Assembly: GCA_038330095.1 (NCBI GenBank) | Contig: JBBQNQ010000003.1 | Coordinates: forward strand, 8,396-72,395 | Source of the DNA: JBBPZA01 sp038330095 | GTDB taxonomy: Bacteria > Actinomycetota > Thermoleophilia > Solirubrobacterales > Solirubrobacteraceae | Direction of reading: 5' to 3' | Length of the DNA stretch: 64,000 nt | In this document: in pieces, positions 12,811 to 20,966 of the stretch | How the letters are laid out: each line of letters opens with the position of its first letter | How positions within the stretch are numbered: the stretch's first letter is position 1 | Made by a program: the position numbers and the translations under genes | Notes under the pieces: model-generated | What the model was told of the DNA's origin: nothing | Database searches by the model: none | The model's input: the letters and a program-made list of their open reading frames with translations, nothing else

Positions 12811-13179
12811 CTACCGCGCAACCCCCTCGCGCGCCTCGGTCGCGACGCGCACGAGGAGCCCGAGCAAGCGGTCGAGCTCGACGGCGTTGACCGCCGCCAT
12901 CGGCAGCTCTCCCTGAACCCACACCTCTCCCTCACGCGTGTGCGCGAAGCGCACGAGCGGGACCTGGCGGTTCCAGCGCAGCAGATCGCCCGGATCCAGC
13001 GCGCCCCGCTCCACGACCTGGGCCTGCGCGCGCAGCAGGCCCTCGCGCAACGCCACCCCGACGTGCAGCGGCCATCCGCCGGCGTCGACGGTGAGGCCCC
13101 ATTCGTCCTGCGCGAGGCGCCGCGTCTCACCGTCCAGCGCGGCGATGTAGCCGTCGACGACGTCTCGCAGCCCGGTCAT
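12811..13179 (-). CDS. YbjN / type III chaperone-like fold protein (hypothetical)
   Basis: This 122-residue protein resembles YbjN-domain proteins, which share the fold of type III secretion chaperones and occur widely in actinobacteria. Supporting segments are DEWGLTVDAGGWPLHVGV, a long amphipathic helix after it, LLRWNRQVPLVRFA, and EVWVQGELPMAAVNAVELD leading to a C-terminal helix. It lies on the opposite strand between the TPR gene and the rimP promoter region. The ATG at 13179 was chosen as the first start before the conserved region. The function is unknown. Confidence 0.72.
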   Translation of the reverse strand: MTGLRDVVDGYIAALDGETRRLAQDEWGLTVDAGGWPLHVGVALREGLLRAQAQVVERGALDPGDLLRWNRQVPLVRFAHTREGEVWVQGELPMAAVNAVELDRLLGLLVRVATEAREGVAR

Positions 13180-13197
13180 CGGGGCATCGTACGGTGC

Positions 13198-13203
13198 TAT
13201 CCT
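13198..13203 (+). promoter_or_regulatory. Candidate -10 element of the rimP-nusA-infB operon
   Basis: TATCCT at 13198-13203 lies about 100 nt before the rimP start and just outside the divergent YbjN-like gene. It fits the TAnnnT consensus, but no convincing -35 was found. If used, the transcript would include the hairpin at 13254-13277 in its leader. Confidence 0.35.
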
Positions 13204-13253
13204 CGCTCGACAGCTTCGCGCCTGGCGGGAGCCCGTCCGGTGAGCAGTATCTG

Positions 13254-13277
13254 AAGTGGGCGCGTGCCCACTTTTTT
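13254..13277 (+). terminator. Terminator-like hairpin in the rimP-nusA leader (possible attenuator)
   Basis: AAGTGGGC, a GCGT loop and GCCCACTT form an 8-bp perfect stem, followed by four further T residues (six in all counting the stem end). This is the form of an intrinsic terminator, yet it lies between the candidate promoter and the rimP start, not after a gene on this strand. From memory, a GTGGGC/GCCCAC hairpin before rimP recurs in several bacterial phyla, suggesting premature termination control of the nusA operon. The upstream gene ends on the other strand, so ordinary termination is less likely. Confidence 0.65.
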
Positions 13278-13303
13278 GTTGGAGGGAGACCATCGAGAGG
13301 GAA

Positions 13304-13723
13304 GTGACCCCAATACAGCCGGACATCGAAACCCGGCTCGCACAGCTGGAGCCTGGGGTCGAGGTGCTGCTCGCCGAGGTTGTCGGCGGAGGCACGGTGC
13401 GCCTTTTCATCGACCACCCAGAAGGCGTGTCGCTCGAGCTCTGCGAGCGGGTCACCAAGCACCTTCCGGAGGTGCGCGAGCTCTATGCGCTCGAGGTCTC
13501 CTCACCCGGTGCCGAGCGCCCGCTCACCAAGCCCGATCACTTCCGTCGCTTCCTCGGCCGACGCGCTCGCGTGCGCACTCGCGACCGCAGCCACGACGAG
13601 CGCCGCAGCTTCACCGGCGAGCTGGTCGGGGCGACGGACTCGGCGGTGACCCTTGCTGCCGACGGCGGAGTGGTGTCCATCGCCTACGACGACATTCAGC
13701 GTTCCAACCTCCTGGGGGAGTAG
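13304..13723 (+). CDS. rimP: Ribosome maturation factor RimP
   Basis: The 139-residue protein matches RimP, needed for assembly of the 30S subunit. The N-terminal domain includes VRLFIDHPEGVSLELCERV, and the family signature LEVSSPGAERPLTKPDHFRRFLGR spans the interdomain region; a C-terminal SH3-like domain ends with VVSIAYDDIQRSNL. The start is the GTG at 13304. GGAGGG lies 17 nt upstream, and AGAGGGA is very close to the start, so the binding site is not ideal. It is a little shorter than usual. It leads the nusA-infB cluster, 2 nt from nusA. Confidence 0.93.
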   Translation: MTPIQPDIETRLAQLEPGVEVLLAEVVGGGTVRLFIDHPEGVSLELCERVTKHLPEVRELYALEVSSPGAERPLTKPDHFRRFLGRRARVRTRDRSHDERRSFTGELVGATDSAVTLAADGGVVSIAYDDIQRSNLLGE

Positions 13724-13725
13724 AC

Positions 13726-15105
13726 GTGTCCAAAGAGATCCTTGAAGCCACACGAACGCTCGCTCGGGAGAAGGGCATCGCCTCGGAGAAGCTCTTCCTC
13801 GCGCTCGAGGACGCGCTGCTGTCGGCCTACAAGAAGACCGCCGACTCCGCCCAGTACGCGCGCGTCGAGATGGACCGCGAATCCGGCGACTTCACCGTCT
13901 GGGAGCTGCACCTGACCCCCGAGCTCGAGGACGAGCTGCTGGTGTGGCCCGAGCCCGAGCTCCCCCACGTGGACCCCGAGACCGGCGAGCGCCGCGACCC
14001 GCCCGAGCCCGAGCTCGACCCGGAGAAGCTCCAGGAGTACCTGCCCGACATCGAGCACGTCGACGTGACCCCGCACGACTTCGGCCGCATCGCCGCCCAG
14101 ACGGCCAAGCAGGTGATCCTGCAGCGCATCCGCGAGGCCGAGCGCGACATGATGTACGAGGAGTACCGCGACCGCGTCGGCGAGCTGATCACCGGCATCG
14201 TCCAGCAGTCCGACTCGCGCTACACGCTCGTGCAGCTGCGCGAGCGTGTCGAGGCGCTGTTGCCCAAGTCAGAGCAGATCGAGCAGGAGCGCTACGACCA
14301 CTCCCAGCGGGTGAAGGCGGTCATCAAGGAGGTCTCCAACCAGTCCAAGGGCCCGAGCATCATCGTCTCGCGCCGCGACCCCGAGCTGATCAAGAAGCTC
14401 TTCGAGCTCGAGGTTCCCGAGATCGCGGACGGCCTGGTCGAGATCACCGGCGTCGCCCGCGAGCCCGGCTACCGCTCGAAGATCGCCGTGATCTCCCACG
14501 CCGACGGGGTCGACCCGGTCGGCGCCTGCGTCGGCCCGCGAGGCTCGCGCGTCCGGATGGTGGTCAGCGAGCTGCGCGGGGAGAAGATCGACATCATCCC
14601 CTACAACGACGAGCCCGCCCGCTTCGTCGCCAAGGCGCTCTCACCGGCGCGCGTCCGCGAGGTGCTCGTGGACGACGACGGCAAGCAGGCGACGGTCGTG
14701 GTCCCCGACGACCAGCTCTCGCTGGCCATCGGGCGCGAGGGACAGAACGCGCGCCTCGCGGCCCGTCTCACCGGCTGGCGCATCGACATCCGCTCGGAGA
14801 CCGAGTTCGCCGAGGAGGAGGCCGAGTCCGGCTATCAGGAGGAGGAGGTCTCCGGCCGCTGCGCCGCGATCCTCGCGAACGGCCGCCGCTGCCCGAACGC
14901 CGTGCTGCTGGGCTCGCGCTACTGCGGACTGGACGCCCACCAGGCGCTGGCCGCGGTGGACAGCGACGAGGTTGCCGCGCTCGGAGACGGCGCGGGGGAC
15001 GAGGACCCGGCCGTCGATCCGCCGGGAGCCGTGCCGGGGGATGACGCCGGCGCCGCCGACGACGTGGCCGCCGCCCAGCGGGCCCCCGAGGGCGGGGCGT
15101 CATAG
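13726..15105 (+). CDS. nusA: Transcription termination/antitermination protein NusA with a Cys3His tail
   Basis: NusA binds RNA polymerase and nascent RNA to control pausing, termination and antitermination. The 459-residue protein has the N-terminal polymerase-binding domain, an S1 domain (ELITGIVQQSDSRYTLV) and two KH domains (GVDPVGACVGPRGSRVRMV and LSLAIGREGQNARLAA). An acidic insert rich in Glu and Pro sits near residues 65-110. After the KH domains comes an unusual segment with C379, C389, C400 and H405, followed by an acidic Ala-rich tail. The GTG start is 2 nt after rimP. The core assignment is secure; a role for the Cys/His tail is inferred. Confidence 0.97.
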   Translation: MSKEILEATRTLAREKGIASEKLFLALEDALLSAYKKTADSAQYARVEMDRESGDFTVWELHLTPELEDELLVWPEPELPHVDPETGERRDPPEPELDPEKLQEYLPDIEHVDVTPHDFGRIAAQTAKQVILQRIREAERDMMYEEYRDRVGELITGIVQQSDSRYTLVQLRERVEALLPKSEQIEQERYDHSQRVKAVIKEVSNQSKGPSIIVSRRDPELIKKLFELEVPEIADGLVEITGVAREPGYRSKIAVISHADGVDPVGACVGPRGSRVRMVVSELRGEKIDIIPYNDEPARFVAKALSPARVREVLVDDDGKQATVVVPDDQLSLAIGREGQNARLAARLTGWRIDIRSETEFAEEEAESGYQEEEVSGRCAAILANGRRCPNAVLLGSRYCGLDAHQALAAVDSDEVAALGDGAGDEDPAVDPPGAVPGDDAGAADDVAAAQRAPEGGAS

Positions 15106-15332
15106 CGCCGCGCCGCAGCTGCGTGGGCTGCCGCCAGGTAGAGGACAAGGACGCGCTGCTGCGCTTCGTCGCGCACGACGGCGCCCTGACTGCCGATCCC
15201 GAGGCGCGGCGGCCCGGCCGCGGCGCCTACCTTCACGCCGACGAGCCCTGCTGGGAGCGGGCCCTGGGGCGCCGCGCCTTCGCCCGCGCGCTACGCGCGA
15301 GGGTCGCCCTCCCGCCCGAGCGTCCGTTCTAG
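15102..15332 (+). CDS. ylxR: YlxR-family nucleic-acid-binding protein, apparent ATA start
   Basis: YlxR is a small protein nearly always encoded between nusA and infB; it binds RNA and has been linked to regulation. The conserved pattern is present: CVGCRQVEDKDALLRFV, then PGRGAYLH, CWERA and RAFARALR. The family N-terminus PRRxCxGCR is encoded here from 15108, but the first canonical start is GTG at 15123, which would remove the PRRSC part. In frame, ATA at 15102 overlaps the nusA stop (ATAG) and gives MAPRRSCVGCR. A canonical-only annotation would begin at 15123 and be 69 aa; from ATA it is 76 aa. Confidence 0.85.
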   Translation: MAPRRSCVGCRQVEDKDALLRFVAHDGALTADPEARRPGRGAYLHADEPCWERALGRRAFARALRARVALPPERPF

Positions 15333-15335
15333 AAT
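15330..15335 (+). promoter_or_regulatory. Candidate -10 element before infB
   Basis: TAGAAT at 15330-15335 overlaps the ylxR stop and ends 8 nt before the infB ATG. It matches the actinobacterial TAnnnT consensus and would give an internal, nearly leaderless promoter for infB. No -35 match is evident. Confidence 0.35.
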
Positions 15336-15343
15336 CAACGGTC

Positions 15344-17572
15344 ATGGCCAAGCGGCGCGTACACGAGATCGCGAAGGAGAACGGGATGTCCCCCAAGGAC
15401 CTCCTGGGCAAGCTGCGCGCCGCCGGCCTGGAGGTCGGGGCCACCGCGTCGGCCATCGACGAAGCGACCGCGCTGCGCGTCATCAACGGTGGGCCGGCGG
15501 TCGCGCCGGCCGCCAACGGTGGCGACGGCGCCGCGAAGGACGGCTCCCCCGCGCAGCCCGAGGGAGAGCGCCCAGCCGGCGACGGGCGCCAGCGCCCCAC
15601 CCGCAGCTCGCTCTCGGGTGAGCGTGCTCCCAGCGGCGGCGGCGGCGGCGGGCGGCGCAGGGTGGTCATCGACTCCCAGGCATCGCGTCGCCAGGCCGGC
15701 GGGCCACCCGTGCAGCAGCCACCGCGCGGTCGCCGGCGCGGCGGCGGCGGGCGACGCCGCGGCCGCATCGCCTTCGAGGAGCAGGGCCAGCGCGAGGTCG
15801 CGGTCCCCGAGCTCCAGACCATCCGCATCAACTCCGGCTCGACGGTCAAGGACGTCGCCGAGTACCTCGGCGTCCCGGTTCCCGAGATCATCAAGAAGCT
15901 CATGGGGCTGGGCGAGATGGCAACGCTCACCCAGACCCTGTCCGACGAGGCCGTCGGCGTCCTCGCCGAGGAGTTCGAGAAGAAGATCGAGATCGTCCAC
16001 GCGGCCGACGAGGTCGACGAGGAGCCCGAGTTCGAGGACGAGGAGGGAGAGCTCGTCGACCGCCCGCCCGTCGTGACGATCATGGGCCACGTCGACCACG
16101 GCAAGACCTCGCTGCTCGACGCCATCCGCGAGACCCAGGTCGCCGCTGGCGAGGCCGGCGGCATCACCCAGCACATCGGCGCCTACCAGGTCAGCCACGC
16201 CGACAAGGTCGTCACCTTTCTCGACACCCCGGGTCACGAGGCGTTCACGGCGATGCGCGCCCGCGGCGCGCGGGTGACCGACGTGGCCGTGATCGTGGTC
16301 GCCGCCGACGACGGCGTCAAGCCGCAGACCGAGGAGGCCATCGACCACGCCAAGGCCGCCGAGGTCCCGATCCTCGTAGCGGTCAACAAGATCGACAAGG
16401 AGGGCGCGGACCCCAACCGCGTGCGCGGCGAGATGGCCCAGCGAGGGGTCAATCCCGCCGACTGGGGAGGCGACGTCGAGTTCGTCGACGTCTCGGCCAA
16501 GACCCGCCAGGGCCTGGACGACCTGCTCGACACGATCCAGGTGGTCGCGGACCTCGAGGAGCTCAAGGCCAACCCAGACACCGAGGCCTCCGGGGTGGTG
16601 ATCGAGTCAAAGCTCGATCCCGGCCGCGGCCCCGTGGTGACGATCCTCATCCAGCGCGGCACCCTGAGCACCGGCGACGCGTTGGTCGCCGGCGCGCACT
16701 GGGGCCGGGTACGGGCCATGCACGACTTCCTGGGCGAGCGCGTCAAGCGCGCCCAGCCCGGCGAGCCCGTCGAGACCCTCGGCTTCGACGGCGTTCCCGA
16801 GGCCGGCGAGTACGTCCGTGTGGTCGAGAACGACCGCCGGGCGCGCCAGCTCGCGGGCGAGCGCGCTAGCCGCTTGAAGACCGAGGCGCTGGCGCGGCGC
16901 TCGGGCACCAAGGTCTCGCTCGAGCAGGTCTTCACCATGGCCCGGGAGGGACGGGTCAAGGAGCTCAACCTGGTGCTCAAGGCGGACGTGTCGGGCTCGC
17001 TGGAGGCAGTCGAGGACGAGATCGCGCGCCTGCCCCAGGACGAGGTGGCGGTCAACGTGATCCACCGCGGCGTCGGTGGCATCAACGAATCCGACGTCAT
17101 GCTCGCCGCTGCGTCCGAGGGCATCGTCCTCGGGTTCAACGTGCGCCCGGTGGGCGATGCCCGCGCCGTCGCCGACCGCGAGGGCGTCGAGATCAGGGGC
17201 TACTCGGTCATCTACAAGGCGCTCGACGAGCTGCGCGCGGCCATGGAGGGCATGCTCGAGCCCGAGGAGGTCGAGGTCTCCGTCGGCCACGTCGAGGTGC
17301 GCCAGATCTTCAAGGCCTCGCGCGTCGGGACCATCGCCGGGTCCTACGTCACCGAGGGCAAGGTCACCCGCGGGGCGAAGGCACGGCTCGTGCGAGACGG
17401 CACCGTGGTCTACGACGGCGAGGTGGCCAGCCTTCGTCGCTTCAACGAAGACGTGCGGGAGGTGGCCAGCGGCTATGAGTGCGGGATCGTGCTGCGCGAC
17501 TTCCAGGACGTCAAGGAGGGCGACGAGCTCGAGGTCTACGAGACCCGCAGCGTCGAGCGCGAGCTCGCGTGA
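15344..17572 (+). CDS. infB: Translation initiation factor IF-2
   Basis: IF-2 is the GTPase that delivers initiator tRNA to the 30S subunit. The 742-residue protein starts with the IF2_N helix domain (KRRVHEIAKENGMSPKDLL), followed by a Gly/Arg/Pro-rich linker to about residue 150 and a second IF2_N domain. The GTPase motifs are GHVDHGKT near 248, DTPGHEAFT, NKID and SAK, then the beta-barrel and C-terminal tRNA-binding domains. The ATG at 15344 is the first start giving the family N-terminus. The linker is shorter than in many high-GC actinobacteria. Confidence 0.98.
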   Translation: MAKRRVHEIAKENGMSPKDLLGKLRAAGLEVGATASAIDEATALRVINGGPAVAPAANGGDGAAKDGSPAQPEGERPAGDGRQRPTRSSLSGERAPSGGGGGGRRRVVIDSQASRRQAGGPPVQQPPRGRRRGGGGRRRGRIAFEEQGQREVAVPELQTIRINSGSTVKDVAEYLGVPVPEIIKKLMGLGEMATLTQTLSDEAVGVLAEEFEKKIEIVHAADEVDEEPEFEDEEGELVDRPPVVTIMGHVDHGKTSLLDAIRETQVAAGEAGGITQHIGAYQVSHADKVVTFLDTPGHEAFTAMRARGARVTDVAVIVVAADDGVKPQTEEAIDHAKAAEVPILVAVNKIDKEGADPNRVRGEMAQRGVNPADWGGDVEFVDVSAKTRQGLDDLLDTIQVVADLEELKANPDTEASGVVIESKLDPGRGPVVTILIQRGTLSTGDALVAGAHWGRVRAMHDFLGERVKRAQPGEPVETLGFDGVPEAGEYVRVVENDRRARQLAGERASRLKTEALARRSGTKVSLEQVFTMAREGRVKELNLVLKADVSGSLEAVEDEIARLPQDEVAVNVIHRGVGGINESDVMLAAASEGIVLGFNVRPVGDARAVADREGVEIRGYSVIYKALDELRAAMEGMLEPEEVEVSVGHVEVRQIFKASRVGTIAGSYVTEGKVTRGAKARLVRDGTVVYDGEVASLRRFNEDVREVASGYECGIVLRDFQDVKEGDELEVYETRSVERELA

Positions 17573-17592
17573 CCAGCCGAGCCTGAGCTCGC

Positions 17593-17901
17593 GTGGCCGG
17601 TTACATAGCGGTCCTGGTCATCCACCTCCATTTCCCGGCTGCGGGCAGCCTGAAGGGCAAGCGCAAGGAGCTCGCGCCGGTCAAGGCGCACCTGCGCGGA
17701 AGGCTCGGCGTGTCGGTGGCCGAGGTCGAGCACCAGGACACCTGGCAGCGAGCGACGCTGACCGCCGCGGTGGCCGGGCGCTCGCTGCAGGGGCTGCGCG
17801 AGACCACCGACGGCGTGGAGCGCTACCTCGAGGCCCGCTTTCCGGAGGCCGGCGTGCGCGTGGAGCGCATCCTGGCGTCGGTGGACGACCTGCGTGGCTA
17901 G
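17593..17901 (+). CDS. DUF503 (YlxP-like) protein
   Basis: This 102-residue ferredoxin-fold-like protein belongs to DUF503, usually found between infB and rbfA. Typical segments are the start GYIAVLVIHLHFPAAGSLKGKR, the SVAEVEHQDTWQRATL strand and VERILASVDD at the end. From memory, YlxP-type homologues have been proposed as ribosome-associated factors; position supports that here but does not prove it. The GTG start is 20 nt after infB and the gene ends 9 nt before rbfA. Confidence 0.88.
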   Translation: MAGYIAVLVIHLHFPAAGSLKGKRKELAPVKAHLRGRLGVSVAEVEHQDTWQRATLTAAVAGRSLQGLRETTDGVERYLEARFPEAGVRVERILASVDDLRG

Positions 17902-17910
17902 GGGTCTAGG

Positions 17911-18252
17911 ATGCAGCCGCCGCGCATGCCGCGCGTGGACGAAGCTGTCCGAGAAGTGCTGAGCGGGGCAATCTCTACAGATCTGAAGGACCCCCGAATC
18001 GGCTTCGTGACCGTCACCGGTGTAAAGACCAGTCCCGACCTGCGCCATGCGACCGTGTACGTGAGCGTGCTCGGGGACGCCGCGCGCCGCGACGAGACGC
18101 TCGCCGGCCTGCGCTCCGCCCACGGCTTCCTGCAGCGACGCGTCGCCGGGGAGCTGCGCCTCAAGCACACCCCGACGCTTGCCTTCCGCTACGACGACAG
18201 CGTCGACCGGGGGATGCGCATCTCAGAGCTGCTCGAGGACCATGACGCTTGA
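17911..18252 (+). CDS. rbfA: 30S ribosome-binding factor A
   Basis: RbfA is a KH-fold protein that binds the 30S subunit and aids 16S rRNA 5'-end maturation. The 113-residue product has RVDEAVREVLSGAI, DPRIGFVTVTGVKTSPDLRHA and VYVSVLG, then LRLKHTPTLAFRYDDSVDRG, all typical. The ATG at 17911 overlaps a possible TAGGAT element at 17907-17912; a second ATG at 17926 (MPRVDEAV) fits the family N-terminus equally well and could be the true start. Its 3' end overlaps the next gene by 11 nt. Confidence 0.94.
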   Translation: MQPPRMPRVDEAVREVLSGAISTDLKDPRIGFVTVTGVKTSPDLRHATVYVSVLGDAARRDETLAGLRSAHGFLQRRVAGELRLKHTPTLAFRYDDSVDRGMRISELLEDHDA

Positions 18253-19258
18253 CGGCGCACTGAGCGACCGCGCGCAGGTCGTCGCCGGGCTGCTGGCCGC
18301 CGGCAGCTTCCTGCTGGTGACCCACGAGAACCCCGACGGCGACGCCCTGGGCTCGCTGGTCGCGATGCAGCAGATCCTCACCCGCCTGGGCAAGGACAGC
18401 GCGATGTTCATGGCGGCGGAGGAGATGCCGCTGCCCTACGAGTACCGCTTCTTCAACCTCGACGGGCTGGTGACCGTGATGCCCGACGACGTCGAGTCTC
18501 GCACCACGGTGTTCCTGGACTGCGGGAACATCGACCGCAACCCGGCGCACGAGCTCAAGCGCCCCGGGGCGCACATCCTCAACGTCGATCACCACCACGA
18601 CAACACGCGCTTCGGCTCGGTCAACTGGGTGGACTCCGAAGCGTCTTGCACCGCCGAGATGGTCTGGGACCTGATGCGCGATCTGGGCGTGGAGCCCAGC
18701 CCCACCATCGCCGAGGCCCTCTACGTCGGCCTGGTCACCGACACCGGCAAGTTCATGTACGAGAACACCGGCACCCGCGCGCACGTCATGGCCGCAGAGC
18801 TGATCGACGCGGGGGTCGATGTCCACGGGATCTACCGGCGCCTGTACGAGGGCATCCCGTACGGGAAGCTCGAGCTCCTGGCCCGCGGCCTGGCCCACGT
18901 GGAGCGCTACGACGACGGCAGGCTCACCCTCAGCCACCTGAGCGTGCGCGACTTCGAGGAGACCCGGGCCGAGGAGAACTTCTCCGAGGGGGTCATCGAC
19001 CACCTGCGCTCGGTGAAGGGCACGGCGGTCGCCGCGCTGGTCCGCGACCGTCTCAACGGCGCCAACGCGGGACTGCGAAAGGTCTCCCTGCGCGCCTCGG
19101 ACGACCGCGTCGACGTCTCGCGCATCGCCCGCGCCCAGGGCGGCGGCGGACACCGCCAGGCGGCGGGCTTCACCACCGCCCTTCCGTGGTCAGAGCTCGT
19201 CGAGTTCCTGCGCGGTGCCGTCGGGGACGAACTGCAGCAGCCATCGACGGCGTCCTGA
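18242..19258 (+). CDS. nrnA: DHH/DHHA1 phosphoesterase (nanoRNase/pAp or cyclic-dinucleotide phosphodiesterase)
   Basis: The 338-residue protein is a DHH-family phosphoesterase of the NrnA/MgpA type, which degrades short RNAs, pAp or linear dinucleotides. Metal-binding motifs are visible: HENPDGDALGS near residue 28, DCGN, NVDHHHDN near 100 and VTDTGKFMY; the C-terminal DHHA1 domain ends with GGGGHRQAAGF. Its position between rbfA and truB is the standard one. The ATG at 18242 overlaps rbfA. Whether it prefers nanoRNA, pAp or pApA cannot be told from sequence. Confidence 0.9.
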   Translation: MTLDGALSDRAQVVAGLLAAGSFLLVTHENPDGDALGSLVAMQQILTRLGKDSAMFMAAEEMPLPYEYRFFNLDGLVTVMPDDVESRTTVFLDCGNIDRNPAHELKRPGAHILNVDHHHDNTRFGSVNWVDSEASCTAEMVWDLMRDLGVEPSPTIAEALYVGLVTDTGKFMYENTGTRAHVMAAELIDAGVDVHGIYRRLYEGIPYGKLELLARGLAHVERYDDGRLTLSHLSVRDFEETRAEENFSEGVIDHLRSVKGTAVAALVRDRLNGANAGLRKVSLRASDDRVDVSRIARAQGGGGHRQAAGFTTALPWSELVEFLRGAVGDELQQPSTAS

Positions 19259-20076
19259 GAATCGACAAGCCGGCCGGGGTCACCTCACACGACGTGGTGG
19301 CGGGGGTCCGGCGGGCGCTCGACGTGCGCCGCGTCGGGCACGCGGGCACGCTCGATCCCTTCGCCACCGGGCTGCTGCTCGTGCTCGTGGGCGGCAGGGC
19401 GACGCGGGTCCAGCGCTTTCTGATGGCGCTGCCCAAGACCTATGAGGTGGTGGCCCGCCTGGGAGCGGTGTCGACGACGGGCGACCCCGAGGGCGAGATC
19501 ACCGTGACCGGTCGCCTGCCTGGAGAGCTCGAGTTACCCGTGGGGGAGATCCGCCAGCGCCCGCCCGCTTACTCGGCGGTCAAGGTCGGCGGCGAGCGCG
19601 CCTACCGGCGTGCGCGGCGCGGTGAGGCGGTCGAGCTGCCCGAGCGGACGGTCACCGTCCACCGCTTCGAGCAGCGCTGGCGCGACGCCGATCGCGTCGG
19701 CCTGGAGGTCGAGTGCTCCGCGGGCACCTACGTGCGCTCGCTGGTGGCCGACCTGGGCGACGCGTACTGCGAGAGCCTGCGGCGAACGCGGATCGGGCCG
19801 TTCGACGTTCGCGAGGCCTCACCGGCTCCGGAGCGCTCCGACCCGGGCGAGGCATCCGGCACCCTCGTGACCGCCATGCTCGGGCTGGACGACGCGCTCG
19901 CCTTCCTCCCTGCACGCCGGCTCTCGCGCGAGGAGGCGCGCGCCGCCGGGCATGGCGTGGCGGTGCCCGGCGAGGCCGAGGGTGTCGTGCGGCTGGTCGG
20001 AGACGACGGCCTGATCGCGCTCGCCGAGCCCCGCGACGCCGGGCTGCTCAAGCCCGTCGTAGGGTTTCGCGGATGA
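19186..20076 (+). CDS. truB: tRNA pseudouridine-55 synthase
   Basis: TruB makes pseudouridine 55 in the T-loop of tRNAs. The catalytic Asp lies in GHAGTLDPFATGLL, and IDGVLRIDKPAGVTSHD, RQRPPAYSAVKVGGERAY and CSAGTYVRSL are family motifs. The start is not obvious: GTG at 19186 is the nearest canonical codon that keeps the IDGVL segment and gives a basic N-terminal extension; it overlaps nrnA by 73 nt. A CTG at 19255 in a CTGA overlap would remove IDGV, which is conserved, so it was not chosen. Length from GTG is 296 aa. Confidence 0.93.
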   Translation: MVRARRVPARCRRGRTAAAIDGVLRIDKPAGVTSHDVVAGVRRALDVRRVGHAGTLDPFATGLLLVLVGGRATRVQRFLMALPKTYEVVARLGAVSTTGDPEGEITVTGRLPGELELPVGEIRQRPPAYSAVKVGGERAYRRARRGEAVELPERTVTVHRFEQRWRDADRVGLEVECSAGTYVRSLVADLGDAYCESLRRTRIGPFDVREASPAPERSDPGEASGTLVTAMLGLDDALAFLPARRLSREEARAAGHGVAVPGEAEGVVRLVGDDGLIALAEPRDAGLLKPVVGFRG

Positions 20077-20966
20077 AGGTCACCCAGCTCCCGGAGGTGC
20101 AACGGCGGCCCCGGCGCGTCGCCGTGGGCGAGTTCGACGGCGTCCATCTGGGCCATCGCGAGGTCATCCGTGGATCGGACACCGTGCTGACGTTCGATCC
20201 CCACCCGCTCTCGGTCCTGCATCCCGAGGCGACCCCTAGGCTCCTCACCCGCCTGGACACCAAGGCCGAGCTGATCGCCTCGCTGGGCGTGGAGGAGCTG
20301 GTGATCGTCCCGTTCGACCACGCCTTCGCCAAGCAGAGCGCCGAGGACTTCGTCGAGCAGGTGCTCCTCGGGGCACTCGACGCCGGCGCCGTCTCGGTGG
20401 GCGAGAACTTCCGCTTCGGTCACCGCGCGAAGGGCACGCCGGAGCTGCTCGCGCAGCGCTCGGAGTTCGAGACGCGGATCGTCCCGCTCGTGGAGGTCGA
20501 GGGGGAGATCGTCTCCTCGAGCCACATCCGTGGCCTGATCCTCGCGGGAGACGTCGCCCGCGCCAACCGCTTCCTCGGCGATCCCTTCCAGTTCCGGGGC
20601 ACGGTGATCAGCGGCGATCGTCGCGGGCGCAGTCTGGGCTACCCGACGGCCAACGTCGTCCCGGACGACGCCTACGCCACGCCGGGCCACGGCGTCTACG
20701 CCTGCACGGCCACCTGGAACGGGGAGAAGCCGCACGCCGCCGCGGTCAACGTCGGTGTGCGCCCGACCTTCGCCACCGGCCGCGGGGTCCTGCTGGAGGC
20801 CTATGTCCTGGACGTGGACGCCGACATGTACGGGGCCGACCTGCGCGTGGAGTTCATCGAGCGGCTGCGCGGTGAGCGCCGCTTCGGCTCCGTCGACGCC
20901 CTCGTGGAGCAGATGCGACGCGACGTGGAGCGCACACGCGAGTTGCTACCGTTGCGCGCCGCATGA
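20073..20966 (+). CDS. ribF: Bifunctional riboflavin kinase / FAD synthetase
   Basis: RibF converts riboflavin to FMN and then FAD. The N-terminal FMN adenylyltransferase domain has GEFDGVHLGHRE, FDPHP, VGENFRFGHRA and SSSHIR; the C-terminal flavokinase domain has GDRRGRSLGYPTANV, HGVYA and NVGVRPTF. Total length is 297 aa, typical. The ATG lies in a 4-nt overlap with truB and the stop overlaps the rpsO ATG. truB-ribF-rpsO is the usual order in many bacteria. Confidence 0.96.
   Translation: MKVTQLPEVQRRPRRVAVGEFDGVHLGHREVIRGSDTVLTFDPHPLSVLHPEATPRLLTRLDTKAELIASLGVEELVIVPFDHAFAKQSAEDFVEQVLLGALDAGAVSVGENFRFGHRAKGTPELLAQRSEFETRIVPLVEVEGEIVSSSHIRGLILAGDVARANRFLGDPFQFRGTVISGDRRGRSLGYPTANVVPDDAYATPGHGVYACTATWNGEKPHAAAVNVGVRPTFATGRGVLLEAYVLDVDADMYGADLRVEFIERLRGERRFGSVDALVEQMRRDVERTRELLPLRAA

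Noticed and set aside
19255..19257. CTG in a CTGA overlap as a start for truB
   Set aside because: It would remove the conserved IDGV segment before LRIDKP; GTG at 19186 retains it.
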